Shown here: one piece after another, positions 45,323 through 54,141 of the stretch
Numbering within the stretch: position 1 is the stretch's first letter
Layout of the letters: each line of letters begins with the position of its first letter
Origin: Methylorubrum thiocyanatum
GTDB lineage: Bacteria; Pseudomonadota; Alphaproteobacteria; Rhizobiales; Beijerinckiaceae
Reading direction: 5' to 3'
Assembly: GCA_014138645.1 (NCBI GenBank)
Contig: JACJIB010000007.1
Coordinates: forward strand, 186,001 to 250,000
DNA length: 64,000 nucleotides
The notes under the pieces: model-generated
Told to the model about the DNA's origin: nothing
The model's input: the letters and a program-made list of their open reading frames with translations, nothing else
Database searches by the model: none
Made by a program: the position numbers and the translations under genes

Positions 45323-46219
45323 ATGTTCGATTGGAACGATCTCACCTTCTTCCTTGAACTCGCCCGTCATGGACGGCTGATGCCGGCCGCGCGCCGGCTC
45401 AAGGTCGACAACACCACGGTCAGCCGCCGCATCGCCGAACTGGAGCGGGGGCTCGACACGAAGCTGTTCCAGCGCTGCTCCGACGGCTTCCTGCTCACCG
45501 AGGCCGGGCACAAGCTCTTCGTGATCGCGGAGATCATCGAGCAGAAGATGCTGTCCGTGCCGGAAGCCCTCGGTCTCTCGGACGGGGCGGAGCCGGCGGG
45601 GCGGGTGCGGGTCGCCAGCATGGAGGGCATCGCCGCGTTCTACCTGTCGGCCCGGTTCGCCGAATTCGCCGCCGCCATGCCGGGGATCGTGGTCGAACTC
45701 GTCACCGAGCGGCACCTGATCAACCTGACCAAGCGCGAGGCCGACATCTCGGTCTCCTTCGTGCCGCCCCAGGGTCCGCGCCTCAAGGTGCGCCGGGTCG
45801 GCGCGTTCCGCCTCGCCCTGTTCGCCTCGGAACGCTACCTCGCCCTGCGCGGCCGCCCGGAGACGCGGGCCGACCTCCAGGACCATGACTTCGTGGACTA
45901 TGTCGACGACTTGGTGGCGATCGAGCCGGTGCATTGGCTGCTCGAGGTCCTGAGACCGAGCAACGTAGTCTTCCGGTCCACCAGCATGGCCGCGCAGCAG
46001 ACCGCCGTCGCCGCGGGGGCCGGACTGGCCCTGCTGCCGCTTTTTTCAGCCAAGACCAACCCGGCGCTCGTCCCGGTCCTGCCGGAGGAGATCGTGGTGC
46101 GGCGCGAACTCTATCTCGCTGTTCACGAAGACATCGAGCATGCCGGCCGGGTCCGTGCGGTGACCCGCTTCCTCACCGAGCTGTTCACGCGTGAGGCAGC
46201 GTATTTGAACCAATTCTGA
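45323..46219 (+). CDS. LysR family transcriptional regulator
   Basis: A LysR-type regulator of 298 residues. The winged HTH is at the N-terminus: FDWNDLTFFLELARHGRLMPAARRLKVDNTTVSRRIAELERGL; the binding-protein-like effector domain follows (GRVRVASMEGIAAFYLSARFAEF). The ATG at 45323 gives the standard start; longer readings are Cys/Arg-rich. It lies 103 bases upstream of the nitrilase gene on the same strand and is the likely controller of the nitrilase-transporter genes, though LysR targets are more often divergent. Confidence 0.9.
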   Translation: MFDWNDLTFFLELARHGRLMPAARRLKVDNTTVSRRIAELERGLDTKLFQRCSDGFLLTEAGHKLFVIAEIIEQKMLSVPEALGLSDGAEPAGRVRVASMEGIAAFYLSARFAEFAAAMPGIVVELVTERHLINLTKREADISVSFVPPQGPRLKVRRVGAFRLALFASERYLALRGRPETRADLQDHDFVDYVDDLVAIEPVHWLLEVLRPSNVVFRSTSMAAQQTAVAAGAGLALLPLFSAKTNPALVPVLPEEIVVRRELYLAVHEDIEHAGRVRAVTRFLTELFTREAAYLNQF

Positions 46220-46322
46220 GCACGCCCCGGCAGGATTGCAACGGGCCTTGCGGATTTTCCGCCTTCGCGCCGTCGGCGCCCTCTGTTGCAAATGCGGACA
46301 TCCCGAGTCTGGAGCCGCGCCG

Positions 46323-47405
46323 ATGTCCGTCCCGTATCCGAAGTTCAAGGCGGCCGCCTGCCACGTCGCCCCGGTCTTCCTCGACAGCGCCGCCTCCGCC
46401 GAGAAGGCGATCGCCCTGATCGGCGAGGCGGCCCGTGCCGGCGCCGGCCTCGTGGTCTTCCCCGAGGGCTACATGCCGGGCTTCCCCCTCTGGGCGGCCC
46501 TGCGCGCGCCGATCCACAACCACGACCTGTTCAAGCGCCTGGCCGCGCAATCCGTGCGCCTCGACGGGCCGGAGATCGGCCTCGTGCGCGACGCCGCCCG
46601 GCGCCACGGCGTCCTCGTCTCCCTCGGCTTCAGCGAGAGCACCGAGGCGAGCGTGGGCTGCCTGTGGAACGCCAACGTGCTGATCGGCCGCGACGGGACG
46701 ATCCTCAACCATCACCGCAAGCTGGTGCCGACCTTCTACGAGAAGCTGATCTGGGCCAACGGCGACGCCCGCGGCCTGCGGGTGACGCCCACCGAGATCG
46801 GCCGGGTCGGCATGCTGATCTGCGGCGAGAACACCAACCCCCTGGCCCGCTACGCGCTGATGGCGCAGGGCGAGCAGGTCCACATCTCGACCTATCCGCC
46901 GGCCTGGCCGACCCGGCCGCCGGGGGAGAGCGCCGCCTACGACCTCGCGCGGGCGATCGAGATCCGCGCCGGCGCGCACGCTTTCGAAGCCAAGGTGTTC
47001 AACATCGTCTGCTCCGCCGTGCTCGACGGGGCCGCGCGGGCGATCCTCTGCGACGGGGACGCCGCCATCGCCGACATCGTCGAGCGGACGCCCGCGGGCG
47101 TCTCCATGGTCCTCGACCCCACCGGCGCGCATCTCGTGGCGCCGCACCAGGGCGACGAGACCATCGTCTACGCCGAGATCGACGTGGCGGCCTGCGTCGA
47201 GCCCAAGCAGTTCCACGACGTCGTCGGCTACTACAACCGGTTCGACATCTTCCGGCTCACCGTCGACCGCGCGCCGCGGGAGCCGATCAGCTTCGAGGCG
47301 GCCGTCCGGCCCGCGGGTCCCGCCGCCGAGGGCGAGGGCGCCGAGGGGTTCGGCCTCGACGCCGCCGCGCATCGCAGCGAGCCGCCGCACCGCGCAAGCC
47401 ACTGA
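46323..47405 (+). CDS. Nitrilase
   Basis: Carbon-nitrogen hydrolase of the true nitrilase branch, 360 residues, converting R-CN to the carboxylic acid and ammonia. The catalytic triad is E48 (VFPEGYMPGFP), K133 (HHRKLVPTF) and C167 (LICGENTNPLARYALMAQGEQVH). The CGEN-TNPL sequence is that of aliphatic/arylacetonitrilases rather than amidases. The last 40 residues are a Pro/Ala/Glu-rich tail. A DUF485/symporter pair follows, and an isonitrile hydratase lies just beyond, pointing to use of nitriles or isonitriles as nitrogen or carbon sources. Confidence 0.92.
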   Translation: MSVPYPKFKAAACHVAPVFLDSAASAEKAIALIGEAARAGAGLVVFPEGYMPGFPLWAALRAPIHNHDLFKRLAAQSVRLDGPEIGLVRDAARRHGVLVSLGFSESTEASVGCLWNANVLIGRDGTILNHHRKLVPTFYEKLIWANGDARGLRVTPTEIGRVGMLICGENTNPLARYALMAQGEQVHISTYPPAWPTRPPGESAAYDLARAIEIRAGAHAFEAKVFNIVCSAVLDGAARAILCDGDAAIADIVERTPAGVSMVLDPTGAHLVAPHQGDETIVYAEIDVAACVEPKQFHDVVGYYNRFDIFRLTVDRAPREPISFEAAVRPAGPAAEGEGAEGFGLDAAAHRSEPPHRASH

Positions 47406-47547
47406 GGCGGTGCCCTCGGGCGCCTGATGTTCTTCGCGTCGATCCGGAGGCCGGTCACCGGCGTCCGGGCCGATGCCCCGCCGGTTTCGGAGGCTTCGGC
47501 CTCCGGGAGGTGTTCGCCAGACCCCACGCCACGGACGGAGGTGCAGC

Positions 47548-47844
47548 ATGCTTTCACCCGACAGAATCACCCTTCACGAGGAGGGCGAGGCGATCGCACG
47601 GCTGTCGCGAACGCGCGCGCGCGTCGCGGTCGCGCTGAGCCTCGTGATGATCGCGATGTATTTCGGCTTCATGACGATGTTCGCCTTCGCCAAGCCGACG
47701 ATGGGCACCATCCTGGCGCCGGGCCTGTCGCTCTGCATCCTGCTCGGGGCGGGCGTGATCGTCGGCTCGTTCGTCCTCTGCCTCGTCTACGTCGTCTGGG
47801 CCAACCGCTTCTACGACCCGGCCGTGCGCCGGCTCATGAACTGA
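47548..47844 (+). CDS. DUF485 membrane protein (symporter partner)
   Basis: A 98-residue membrane protein of the DUF485 (YjcH) family with two hydrophobic helices (VAVALSLVMIAMYFGFMTMFAFA and ILLGAGVIVGSFVLCLVYVVW) and the family end NRFYDPAVRRLM. GGAGG lies seven bases before the ATG. Ten bases separate it from the symporter gene; the two families nearly always occur together, as in yjcH-actP. Confidence 0.9.
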   Translation: MLSPDRITLHEEGEAIARLSRTRARVAVALSLVMIAMYFGFMTMFAFAKPTMGTILAPGLSLCILLGAGVIVGSFVLCLVYVVWANRFYDPAVRRLMN

Positions 47845-47854
47845 GGAGCGCGTC

Positions 47855-49423
47855 ATGCAGGCCGCCAACAATCCCCTCGCCGTCACCTTCTTCTTCGTCT
47901 TCATGGCGTTGACGCTCGGCATCACCTACTGGGCCGCGCGGCGCACGCGCACCACCGAGCAATTCTTCGCCGCCGGAGGCCAGATCACCGCTTGGCAGAA
48001 CGGCTGGGCGCTCGCCGGCGACTTCCTGAGTGCTGCCGCGCTCCTCGGCATCGCCGGCATCATCACGTCGAACGGCTTCGACGGGCTGATCTACTCCATC
48101 GGCTTCCTCGTCGGCTGGCCGATCATCTCGTTCCTGATCGTCGAGCCGCTGCGCAATCTCGGCAAGTTCACCTTCGCCGACGTCGTCGCCTACCGCCTGC
48201 GGCAGCGCCCGGTGCGGATGGCCGCCGCCATCGGCACGCTGACCGTGATCCTGCTCTACCTGATCGCCCAGATGGTCGCGACGGGCTCGCTGATCAAACT
48301 GCTGTTCGGCCTGCCCTACACCGCCTCCGTCATCGTGGTCGGCACCGCGATGCTCACCTACGTGATGTTCGGCGGCATGCTCGCCACCACCTGGGTCCAG
48401 GTGATCAAGGCGGTGCTCCTCTCGCTCGGCGGGCTCGTCCTGGCGCTCCTCGTGCTCGCCCATTTCGACATGAACCCGCTCACCCTATTCTCGGCGGCGG
48501 CCGACAAGTACGGCGAGCGCGTGCTCCAGCCGGGCTCCAAGGTCGCGGGCAGCGGGTGGGACGCGATCTCGCTGGGCGTCGGGCTGATGTTCGGCACGGC
48601 GGCCCTGCCGCACATCCTGATGCGCGCCTTCACCGTGCCGGACGTGAAGGAGGCGCGGATGTCGATCCTCTACGCCACCGGCATCATCGGCTCGTTCCAT
48701 CTCCTCGTCTTCGTCATCGGCTTCGGCGCGATGGTCCTCGTCGGGCCGGAGGTCGTGACGAAGGCCGGGGGCGGCGGCAACATGGCGGCCCCGCTGCTCG
48801 CCCTCACCGTCGGCGGCAACGGCTTCTTCGGCTTCATCTGCGCCGTCGCCTTCGCCACCATGCTGGCGGTCGTCGCCGGGCTCACCCTCTCGGGCGTCGC
48901 CACGGTCTGCCACGACCTCTGGGTCAACGTGGTGCGCCACGGCGCGGCGCCGGAGCGCGAGCAGCTCACCGTGGCCCGGATCGCCACGGTCGCCATCGCG
49001 GTCCTGGCGGTGGTGCTCGGGATCGTCTTCGAGGGGCAGAACGTCGCCTTCATGGCGGGGCTGGCCTTCGCCGTCGCCGCCGCCGCCAACTTCCCGGCCC
49101 TGCTGCTGGCGATCACGTGGAAGCGGTTCACGACCGCGGGCGCCGTCGCCAGCATCCTGGTCGGGACCTTCGCCTCGCTCCTGCTGATCAGCCTCTCGCC
49201 GACGATCCAGGTGGACGTGCTGGGGCGCAACCTCGCCGAGGTCTCGCAGGCATGGTGGTTCGTCCCGATGAAGAACCCGGCCCTCATCAGCATGCCGCTC
49301 TCCTTCCTCGTCGCCATCGCCGTCTCGCTCGTGACCGTGGAGGCGGGCGCCGAGGGCACGTTCCGGGAGATGCGTCGGCGCATCATGTTCGGTGCGCGGC
49401 GGGAGGCCTATGCAGGCCGCTGA
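47855..49423 (+). CDS. Sodium:solute symporter (ActP-like)
   Basis: A permease of the sodium:solute symporter family, 522 residues with about 13 membrane helices, close to the acetate permease ActP. Family marks are YWAARRTRTTEQFFAAGGQI, GDFLSAAALLGIAGI, YVMFGGMLATTWVQVIKAV and GTAALPHILMRAFTVPD. It should import a short carboxylate. In this setting the cargo could be a hydroxy- or cyano-acid or another substrate of the nitrilase, an inference from position. It follows DUF485 by ten bases. Confidence 0.93.
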   Translation: MQAANNPLAVTFFFVFMALTLGITYWAARRTRTTEQFFAAGGQITAWQNGWALAGDFLSAAALLGIAGIITSNGFDGLIYSIGFLVGWPIISFLIVEPLRNLGKFTFADVVAYRLRQRPVRMAAAIGTLTVILLYLIAQMVATGSLIKLLFGLPYTASVIVVGTAMLTYVMFGGMLATTWVQVIKAVLLSLGGLVLALLVLAHFDMNPLTLFSAAADKYGERVLQPGSKVAGSGWDAISLGVGLMFGTAALPHILMRAFTVPDVKEARMSILYATGIIGSFHLLVFVIGFGAMVLVGPEVVTKAGGGGNMAAPLLALTVGGNGFFGFICAVAFATMLAVVAGLTLSGVATVCHDLWVNVVRHGAAPEREQLTVARIATVAIAVLAVVLGIVFEGQNVAFMAGLAFAVAAAANFPALLLAITWKRFTTAGAVASILVGTFASLLLISLSPTIQVDVLGRNLAEVSQAWWFVPMKNPALISMPLSFLVAIAVSLVTVEAGAEGTFREMRRRIMFGARREAYAGR

Positions 49424-49447
49424 TCCGGGCCGTGGGGATCGTGCCGG

Positions 49448-49477
49448 GGGACGGGGCGTCGGAGGGCGCCCCGTCCC
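49448..49477. terminator. Shared terminator of symporter and isonitrile hydratase
   Basis: GGGACGGGGCG (49448-49458) pairs exactly with CGCCCCGTCCC (49467-49477) over an eight-base loop, between two convergent genes. GCTTCGTTC follows on the plus strand. Confidence 0.6.
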
Positions 49478-49509
49478 GCTTCGTTCAAGGCGGGCCTCCG
49501 GCGGACCGC

Positions 49510-50214
49510 TCACGGTGCGATTCCGAGCCGGGCGGCGACCCGTCGGGCGGTATCGGCCCGGCGCTCCGTGATCGCTGCCACCGCGGCGCGGGCCTGTTCG
49601 AGGATGGCGGGGGGCGCCCGCTCCGGCGTGCCGCTGTCGAAGGGCGGTTCGGGGGCGTAGGCCATGTAGAGCTGGATCGCCTGGGCCGCGTCCACGCCGC
49701 GCAGCTCCGCCGCCAGCCGCAGGGCGCCGTCGATCCCCGCGGTGACACCCGCGGCGAACACCCAGCTGCCGTCGACGACGACCCGCTGATCGACGGGGAT
49801 CGCGCCGAAGAACGGCAGCAGATCGAATGAGGCCCAGTGGGTCGTGGCGCGGCGGCCCCTGAGGAGGCCCGCGGCGCCGCACAGAAGCGCCCCCGTGCAG
49901 ACCGAGAACACGCTGCGCGCGCCGGCCGCCTGATCGCAGAGCCAGCCGAGCACGGCCTCGTCCTCCATCAGCGCCTCCTGGCCGAAGCCGCCGGGGACGT
50001 GCAGCACGTCGAGCTGCGGCGCCTCCGCGAGGCTTGCATCCGGGCTCAGCCGCAGGCCGCGCACGTCGCGGACGGGCTCAGTCGTCTTGCCATAGAGGCG
50101 GTAGGTCGCGTTGGGGATGCGCGACAGCACCTCGAACGGGCCGGTCAGATCGATCTGATCGACGCCCTCGAACAGGAGCGAGCCGATCTGCAGATGCGTG
50201 TCGGGCGGGATCAT
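49510..50214 (-). CDS. inhA: Isonitrile hydratase (DJ-1/PfpI family)
   Basis: A 234-residue DJ-1/PfpI-fold enzyme that hydrates isonitriles to N-substituted formamides. The nucleophile elbow SVCTGALL places the catalytic Cys at 106. Stretches LLFEGVDQIDLTGPFEVLSRIP, ALMEDE, RATTHWA, GAIPV and YAPEPPFDSGTPE correspond closely to the Pseudomonas isonitrile hydratase as I recall it. GGAGG lies five bases before the ATG. It is divergent from an AraC/GlxA-type regulator, 50 bases away, its likely controller. Confidence 0.85.
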   Translation of the reverse strand: MIPPDTHLQIGSLLFEGVDQIDLTGPFEVLSRIPNATYRLYGKTTEPVRDVRGLRLSPDASLAEAPQLDVLHVPGGFGQEALMEDEAVLGWLCDQAAGARSVFSVCTGALLCGAAGLLRGRRATTHWASFDLLPFFGAIPVDQRVVVDGSWVFAAGVTAGIDGALRLAAELRGVDAAQAIQLYMAYAPEPPFDSGTPERAPPAILEQARAAVAAITERRADTARRVAARLGIAP

Positions 50215-50264
50215 GGAAGCCTCCGGTGGACAAGCGGAGGCTAGCGCGGCAGGTTCTGGCACGA

Positions 50265-51299
50265 ATGCCAAATGACCCTCGTATCCCGCCAGATCAGGCA
50301 CGGATCGTGGAGGTGCTCGCCTTCCCCGGCGTGCAGGTGCTCGACGTGACCGGGCCGCTCCAGGTCTTCGCCTCCGCCAATGAGCACGTCGCGCGGCTCG
50401 GCGGCGCGCCACCCTACCGGCTGCGCGTCGTCGCCAAGGGCGGCGGCGCCGTCGCCAGCTCCGCCGGTCTCGCCCTCGCGGCGGAGCCGCTGGCGCCGCC
50501 GACGTCCGCGAGCGAGGCGGTCGACACCCTGGTCGTGGCCGGCGGTCCCGGCGTCGATGCGGCGGCCGGCGATCCCGAACTGGTCGGATGGCTGCGGCAG
50601 CGCGCGGAGCGGGCGCGGCGGGTCGCTTCCGTGTGCACCGGCGCCTTCCTCCTGGCCGCATCCGGCCGGCTCGACGGCCGGCGGGCCGTGACTCACTGGT
50701 CCTTCTGCGACGCCTTCGCCCGGCGCTTCCCGTCGGTGCGGGTCGAGGCCGATCCGATTTTTCTGCGCGACGGCCCGGTCTGGACCTCCGCGGGGGTGAC
50801 CGCCGGCATCGACCTCGCGCTGGCCCTCGTCGAGGCGGATCTCGGCCGGGCGACGGCGCTGGCGGTCGCGCGCTACCTCGTCGTCTTCCTCAAGCGCCCC
50901 GGCGGGCAGGCGCAGTTCAGCGCGGCGCTGTCGCTGCAGGCGGCCGGAGACCGTTTCGAGGCGCTGCATCACTGGATGCGCGCGCATCTCGATGCCGACC
51001 TGTCGCTCCCGGCCCTCGCGGCGGAGGCGGGCATGAGCGAGCGCAGCTTCAGCCGGCGCTACGCCGAGCAGACCGGGGTCACGCCGGCCCGCGCCGTCGA
51101 GCGCCTGCGGGTCGAGGCGGCTCGCCAGATGCTGGCGGAAACCCGTCAGCCGGTGAAGCGGATCGCGCAACGCTGCGGGTTCGGATCCGAGGAGACCATG
51201 CGCCGAAGCTTCCTGCGCCTGCTCGCCAGCACTCCGCAGGACTACCGTCACCGCTTCGGTGTCGATCCGCAGGCCCGCGGGACCCTCCCTCGCCTGTAA
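50265..51299 (+). CDS. GlxA-type AraC family regulator
   Basis: A 344-residue transcription factor with an N-terminal DJ-1/PfpI-like (class I glutamine amidotransferase-fold) ligand domain and a C-terminal AraC DNA-binding domain. The first half has FPGVQVLDVTGPLQVFASAN and ASVCTGAFLLA; the AraC part has LPALAAEAGMSERSFSRRYAEQTGVTPA and IAQRCGFGSEETMRRSFLRLL. The effector may be related to the isonitrile hydratase substrate, since both share the same fold. The 50-base gap must hold both promoters. The ATG has only a weak ribosome site. Confidence 0.9.
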   Translation: MPNDPRIPPDQARIVEVLAFPGVQVLDVTGPLQVFASANEHVARLGGAPPYRLRVVAKGGGAVASSAGLALAAEPLAPPTSASEAVDTLVVAGGPGVDAAAGDPELVGWLRQRAERARRVASVCTGAFLLAASGRLDGRRAVTHWSFCDAFARRFPSVRVEADPIFLRDGPVWTSAGVTAGIDLALALVEADLGRATALAVARYLVVFLKRPGGQAQFSAALSLQAAGDRFEALHHWMRAHLDADLSLPALAAEAGMSERSFSRRYAEQTGVTPARAVERLRVEAARQMLAETRQPVKRIAQRCGFGSEETMRRSFLRLLASTPQDYRHRFGVDPQARGTLPRL

Positions 51300-51436
51300 C
51301 GACGGCGATGGGACGCCGGCCTCCCTCGATCCGCTCGACCGAGTCCGGCTGTCGCGCGGGGCATACCCGGGGGCTTGAGGGGCCCAAGGTCGGGCGCTGC
51401 GGACCCGGACCGCGAACGCAGCCGGGCCGGTCGCGC

Positions 51437-51589
51437 TTATCGAAAATCCCTCGGGAACGAGGCCGCGAACCAAGCGGCTGCCTGCCAACAGCCGTAGATC
51501 AGCAGGCACAGGAGCATGCCGCCGATCGTCAGCCGGAGCCAGAGGGCATCGTTGCGCCGATCCGGTCCTCCGGATTGCTGCCCCGCCAT
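51437..51589 (-). CDS. 50-residue single-span membrane protein
   Basis: A small frame MAGQQSGGPDRRNDALWLRL, then a membrane helix (TIGGMLLCLLIYGCWQAAAWF) and a short ASFPRDFR end. A GGGGGCGACG run precedes the ATG. Longer readings upstream are Pro/Cys-rich and cross the 13-bp tandem repeat, so are unlikely. Nothing more is known. Confidence 0.5.
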   Translation of the reverse strand: MAGQQSGGPDRRNDALWLRLTIGGMLLCLLIYGCWQAAAWFAASFPRDFR

Positions 51590-51733
51590 CGCGTCGCCCC
51601 CGAGGGTTTCACCGGCCCGCACGCGGCGCTGCAGGATGCAGGGTCGAGGCGCGGCCGGCTCTGGTATGCCCGATGCGCCGGCCTCGGCCCATACATATCC
51701 GCCGCCGCACATGCCGCCTTTGCCAGCGGCACT

Positions 51734-51779
51734 TGCCGGGTGGACTTGCCAGGTGGACTTGCCAGGTGGGCTTGCCACG
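51734..51779. repeat. 13-bp tandem repeat
   Basis: Three and a half head-to-tail copies of CTTGCCAGGTGGA (51734-51746, 51747-51759, 51760-51772, partial to 51779). It lies between the 50-residue gene and the L,D-transpeptidase gene and is out of phase with codons. Confidence 0.8.
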
Positions 51780-51874
51780 CGCACCGAGTCGCCGCACTCT
51801 CAGCTTGGCCGTACGCGTCGTCTGTCGGCCGGCCATGGGCTCGTCGGACGGCAGGGTATGGGAAGTCCGGGATC

Positions 51875-52585
51875 ATGACGATGGATGGTAGGCAGGCCGG
51901 AGCCGGCGGTTTCGACGAGACCGTTCTTTCCAGTGCTCGCGCGCGGGTTCTCAGCCGCCGCACGTTTCTGGCCGGCTCGGCCGCCGGCTTGGGCGCGCTC
52001 GGACTCGGCGGCTGCGTGACCGCCGACGGCACGATGCTGGCCGAGGCGACGAAAGTCTACGGGCCGATGCCGGACGAGAAGTTTCCGATCCCGGCGGTCG
52101 ACATCAGCAAGGTCGATCCGAAATACTACCGCCGGACGGTGCGCTACGAGACCAAGGAAGCGCCCGGAACGATCGTCGTCGATCCGCGCAACTACTACGT
52201 CTACCGCATCGAGGGGGACGGTTCCGCCACCCGCTACGGCGCCAATGTCGGACGCGACGGGTTTCTGTGGAGCGGCGATGCCTATGTCGGCCGCAAGTCC
52301 GAATGGGCCACTTGGACACCGCCCAAGGAGATGATCCGGCGCCAGCCCGAAGCGGCCAAATACGCCCGCGGGATGCCGGGCGGCCTCGACAATCCGCTCG
52401 GCGCCCGGACCCTGCATCTCTACCAGAACGGCGCCTACACGCTCTACACGATCTACGCCAGCAGCGAGCCCGAATCGATCGGCAGCGGCATCACGAGCGG
52501 CTGCGTCGGCCTGCTCAGCCAGGATATGATCCACCTCTACGCGCGAACCCCGGTCAAGACGAAGGTGGTGGTCCTGCCCGCCTAG
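51875..52585 (+). CDS. L,D-transpeptidase-like Tat lipoprotein, degenerate active site
   Basis: A 236-residue YkuD-fold protein of the type that crosslinks peptidoglycan or attaches lipoproteins. The signal has a Tat motif (SRRTFLAG, R28-R29) and a lipobox LGGC (C47), so it should be an anchored lipoprotein. The catalytic Cys (C210) is present in ITSGCVGLLSQD. However, the usual His-Gly-Thr before it reads Y194-A-S, and the Arg after the Cys (GC-x-R) is Gly (G212). It may therefore be inactive or use other chemistry. It stands alone, convergent with the Nudix gene. Confidence 0.8.
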   Translation: MTMDGRQAGAGGFDETVLSSARARVLSRRTFLAGSAAGLGALGLGGCVTADGTMLAEATKVYGPMPDEKFPIPAVDISKVDPKYYRRTVRYETKEAPGTIVVDPRNYYVYRIEGDGSATRYGANVGRDGFLWSGDAYVGRKSEWATWTPPKEMIRRQPEAAKYARGMPGGLDNPLGARTLHLYQNGAYTLYTIYASSEPESIGSGITSGCVGLLSQDMIHLYARTPVKTKVVVLPA

Positions 52586-52654
52586 GAGAGGCGTGGGTTC
52601 CGACGCCCCGCGGCTCCGACCCGATCGCAGTCCGAGCCGGCACGAGGCCGGTTC

Positions 52655-53119
52655 TCATGGAGGGCCGATTTTGCGGAGTAGCAGAGACAATTCCGGTTCT
52701 TGAACCAGGTCTGCGGCGATCTCACTCCGGACCCATTGCATTTGGCGCTGGCCCTTCTCAGCCCAATCGGCCAGTTCCTCCGTGACATTGAGCGCGTAGA
52801 CAGCCACTCGGCAGCCGATCTCTCGGCCGTCGGCCTGCTGCTTGCTGTATCTGTAGTGACCCAGGGCCTTGTCTTGGATCGTGCCGAGGACGCCCGCTTC
52901 TTCCTCCGCCTCGATCGCCGCGGCCTCATGGCGCTTCTTGCCTTTCATCGGCCAGCCTTTGGGGATGATCCAACGTCGGCTATCGCGCGAGGTCACCAGC
53001 AGCACCTCGATTTGTCCACCTTCGCTAAGCCGCACGGGCAGTGCTGCAACCTGTTGTCGAAGCTTCTGCGGAGCTTTCTTGGTCTTCGGTTTTGCCTGCG
53101 ATTTCTTTGCTTTCGGCAT
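52655..53119 (-). CDS. Nudix hydrolase (diphosphoinositol-polyphosphate/Ap4A type)
   Basis: A 154-residue Nudix enzyme. The strand SRRWIIPKGWPMKGKKRHEAA and the box end IEAEEEAGV are typical of DIPP/Ap4A hydrolases: the PKGW motif and basic loop fit a polyphosphorylated substrate. The first box Glu is H-E-A-A shifted as in that branch. The first 22 residues are Lys/Gln-rich and disordered. It lies ten bases after the phosphate permease gene on the same strand, which suits a role in polyphosphate or phosphate metabolism. Confidence 0.85.
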   Translation of the reverse strand: MPKAKKSQAKPKTKKAPQKLRQQVAALPVRLSEGGQIEVLLVTSRDSRRWIIPKGWPMKGKKRHEAAAIEAEEEAGVLGTIQDKALGHYRYSKQQADGREIGCRVAVYALNVTEELADWAEKGQRQMQWVRSEIAADLVQEPELSLLLRKIGPP

Positions 53120-53128
53120 CGCAACTCA

Positions 53129-54136
53129 TCAGACCAGGAGGGCTGTGAGCGCGTAGCAACCCGCGGCGATGCCTGCCGCTGCCGGTAGGGTGACCACCCA
53201 GGCGATGACGATGTTGCCGGCAATACCCCAGCGCACCGCGGAAGCCCTTCGTGCCGCACCGACCCCGATGATCGCGCCCGTGATGGTGTGGGTTGTCGAG
53301 ACGGGCACCCCGAGCCACGTCGCCAGGAACAGGGTGATGGCGCCTCCGGACTCGGCGCAGAACCCCTGCATCGGGTTCAACCGGGTGATGCGCGAGCCCA
53401 TCGTGTGCACGATGCGCCAGCCACCCGACAAAGTGCCGAGCGCCATCGCGGACTGACAGGACAACACGACCCAGAGCGGAACGTGGAAGTCGCTTCCCAG
53501 GTGCCCCTGCGCGTAGAGCAAGACCGCGATGATGCCCATGGTCTTCTGAGCATCGTTGCCGCCGTGCCCGAGCGAATAAAGTGAGGCCGATACGAATTGC
53601 AGCCGGCGAAAGGTCCGGTCGACCCCGAACGGCGTGGCGCGAACACAGGCCCAGGAAACCGCCAGCACCAGCAGCAGCGCCAGCAGGAACCCGAGCAGCG
53701 GTGACAGCACAATGGCTGCGACGGTCTTGCTGAGGCCGGTCCACACGACGACACCGGGGCCGGCCTTCGTCACGCCGGCCCCGACGAGGCCGCCGATGAG
53801 GGCGTGCGAGCTGCTCGACGGAATGCCGAAAATCCAAGTGGCGATGTTCCAGACGATCGCGCCGATCAACGCGCTGAAGATCACCTGAGGGTCGACGATC
53901 CCGGCATCGACGATGCCGGTGCCGAGGGTCTGAGCGACATGGAGGCCGAAGAAAAGAAACGCGATGAAATTGAAAAAGGCGGCCCACAGGACGGCATATT
54001 GCGGTCGCAGAACCCTGGTCGATACGATGGTGGCGATGGAGTTCGCTGCATCGTGAAGGCCGTTGAGGAAGTCGAAGAGCAGCGCGATCGCAATCAGCGC
54101 AACAAGGTAAGGGAGAGCGAGTGTGGCCGTTTCCAT
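53129..54136 (-). CDS. pit: Inorganic phosphate transporter (PiT)
   Basis: A low-affinity phosphate permease of about 335 residues and ten membrane helices. The duplicated PiT signatures are GLHDAANSIATIVSTR (N-half) and GHGGNDAQKTMGI with PVSTTHTITGAIIGVG (C-half). The ATG at 54136 gives the standard start; a GTG at 54145 overlapping the previous stop is the alternative. It follows the DUF47 gene immediately; DUF47 proteins regulate Pit transporters. Confidence 0.93.
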   Translation of the reverse strand: METATLALPYLVALIAIALLFDFLNGLHDAANSIATIVSTRVLRPQYAVLWAAFFNFIAFLFFGLHVAQTLGTGIVDAGIVDPQVIFSALIGAIVWNIATWIFGIPSSSSHALIGGLVGAGVTKAGPGVVVWTGLSKTVAAIVLSPLLGFLLALLLVLAVSWACVRATPFGVDRTFRRLQFVSASLYSLGHGGNDAQKTMGIIAVLLYAQGHLGSDFHVPLWVVLSCQSAMALGTLSGGWRIVHTMGSRITRLNPMQGFCAESGGAITLFLATWLGVPVSTTHTITGAIIGVGAARRASAVRWGIAGNIVIAWVVTLPAAAGIAAGCYALTALLV

Positions 54137-54141
54137 GCCCG

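Noticed and set aside
49510..50661. Arg/Pro-rich extension of the isonitrile hydratase
   Set aside because: The added part is antisense to the AraC-type regulator, and the ATG at 50214 has a perfect GGAGG.
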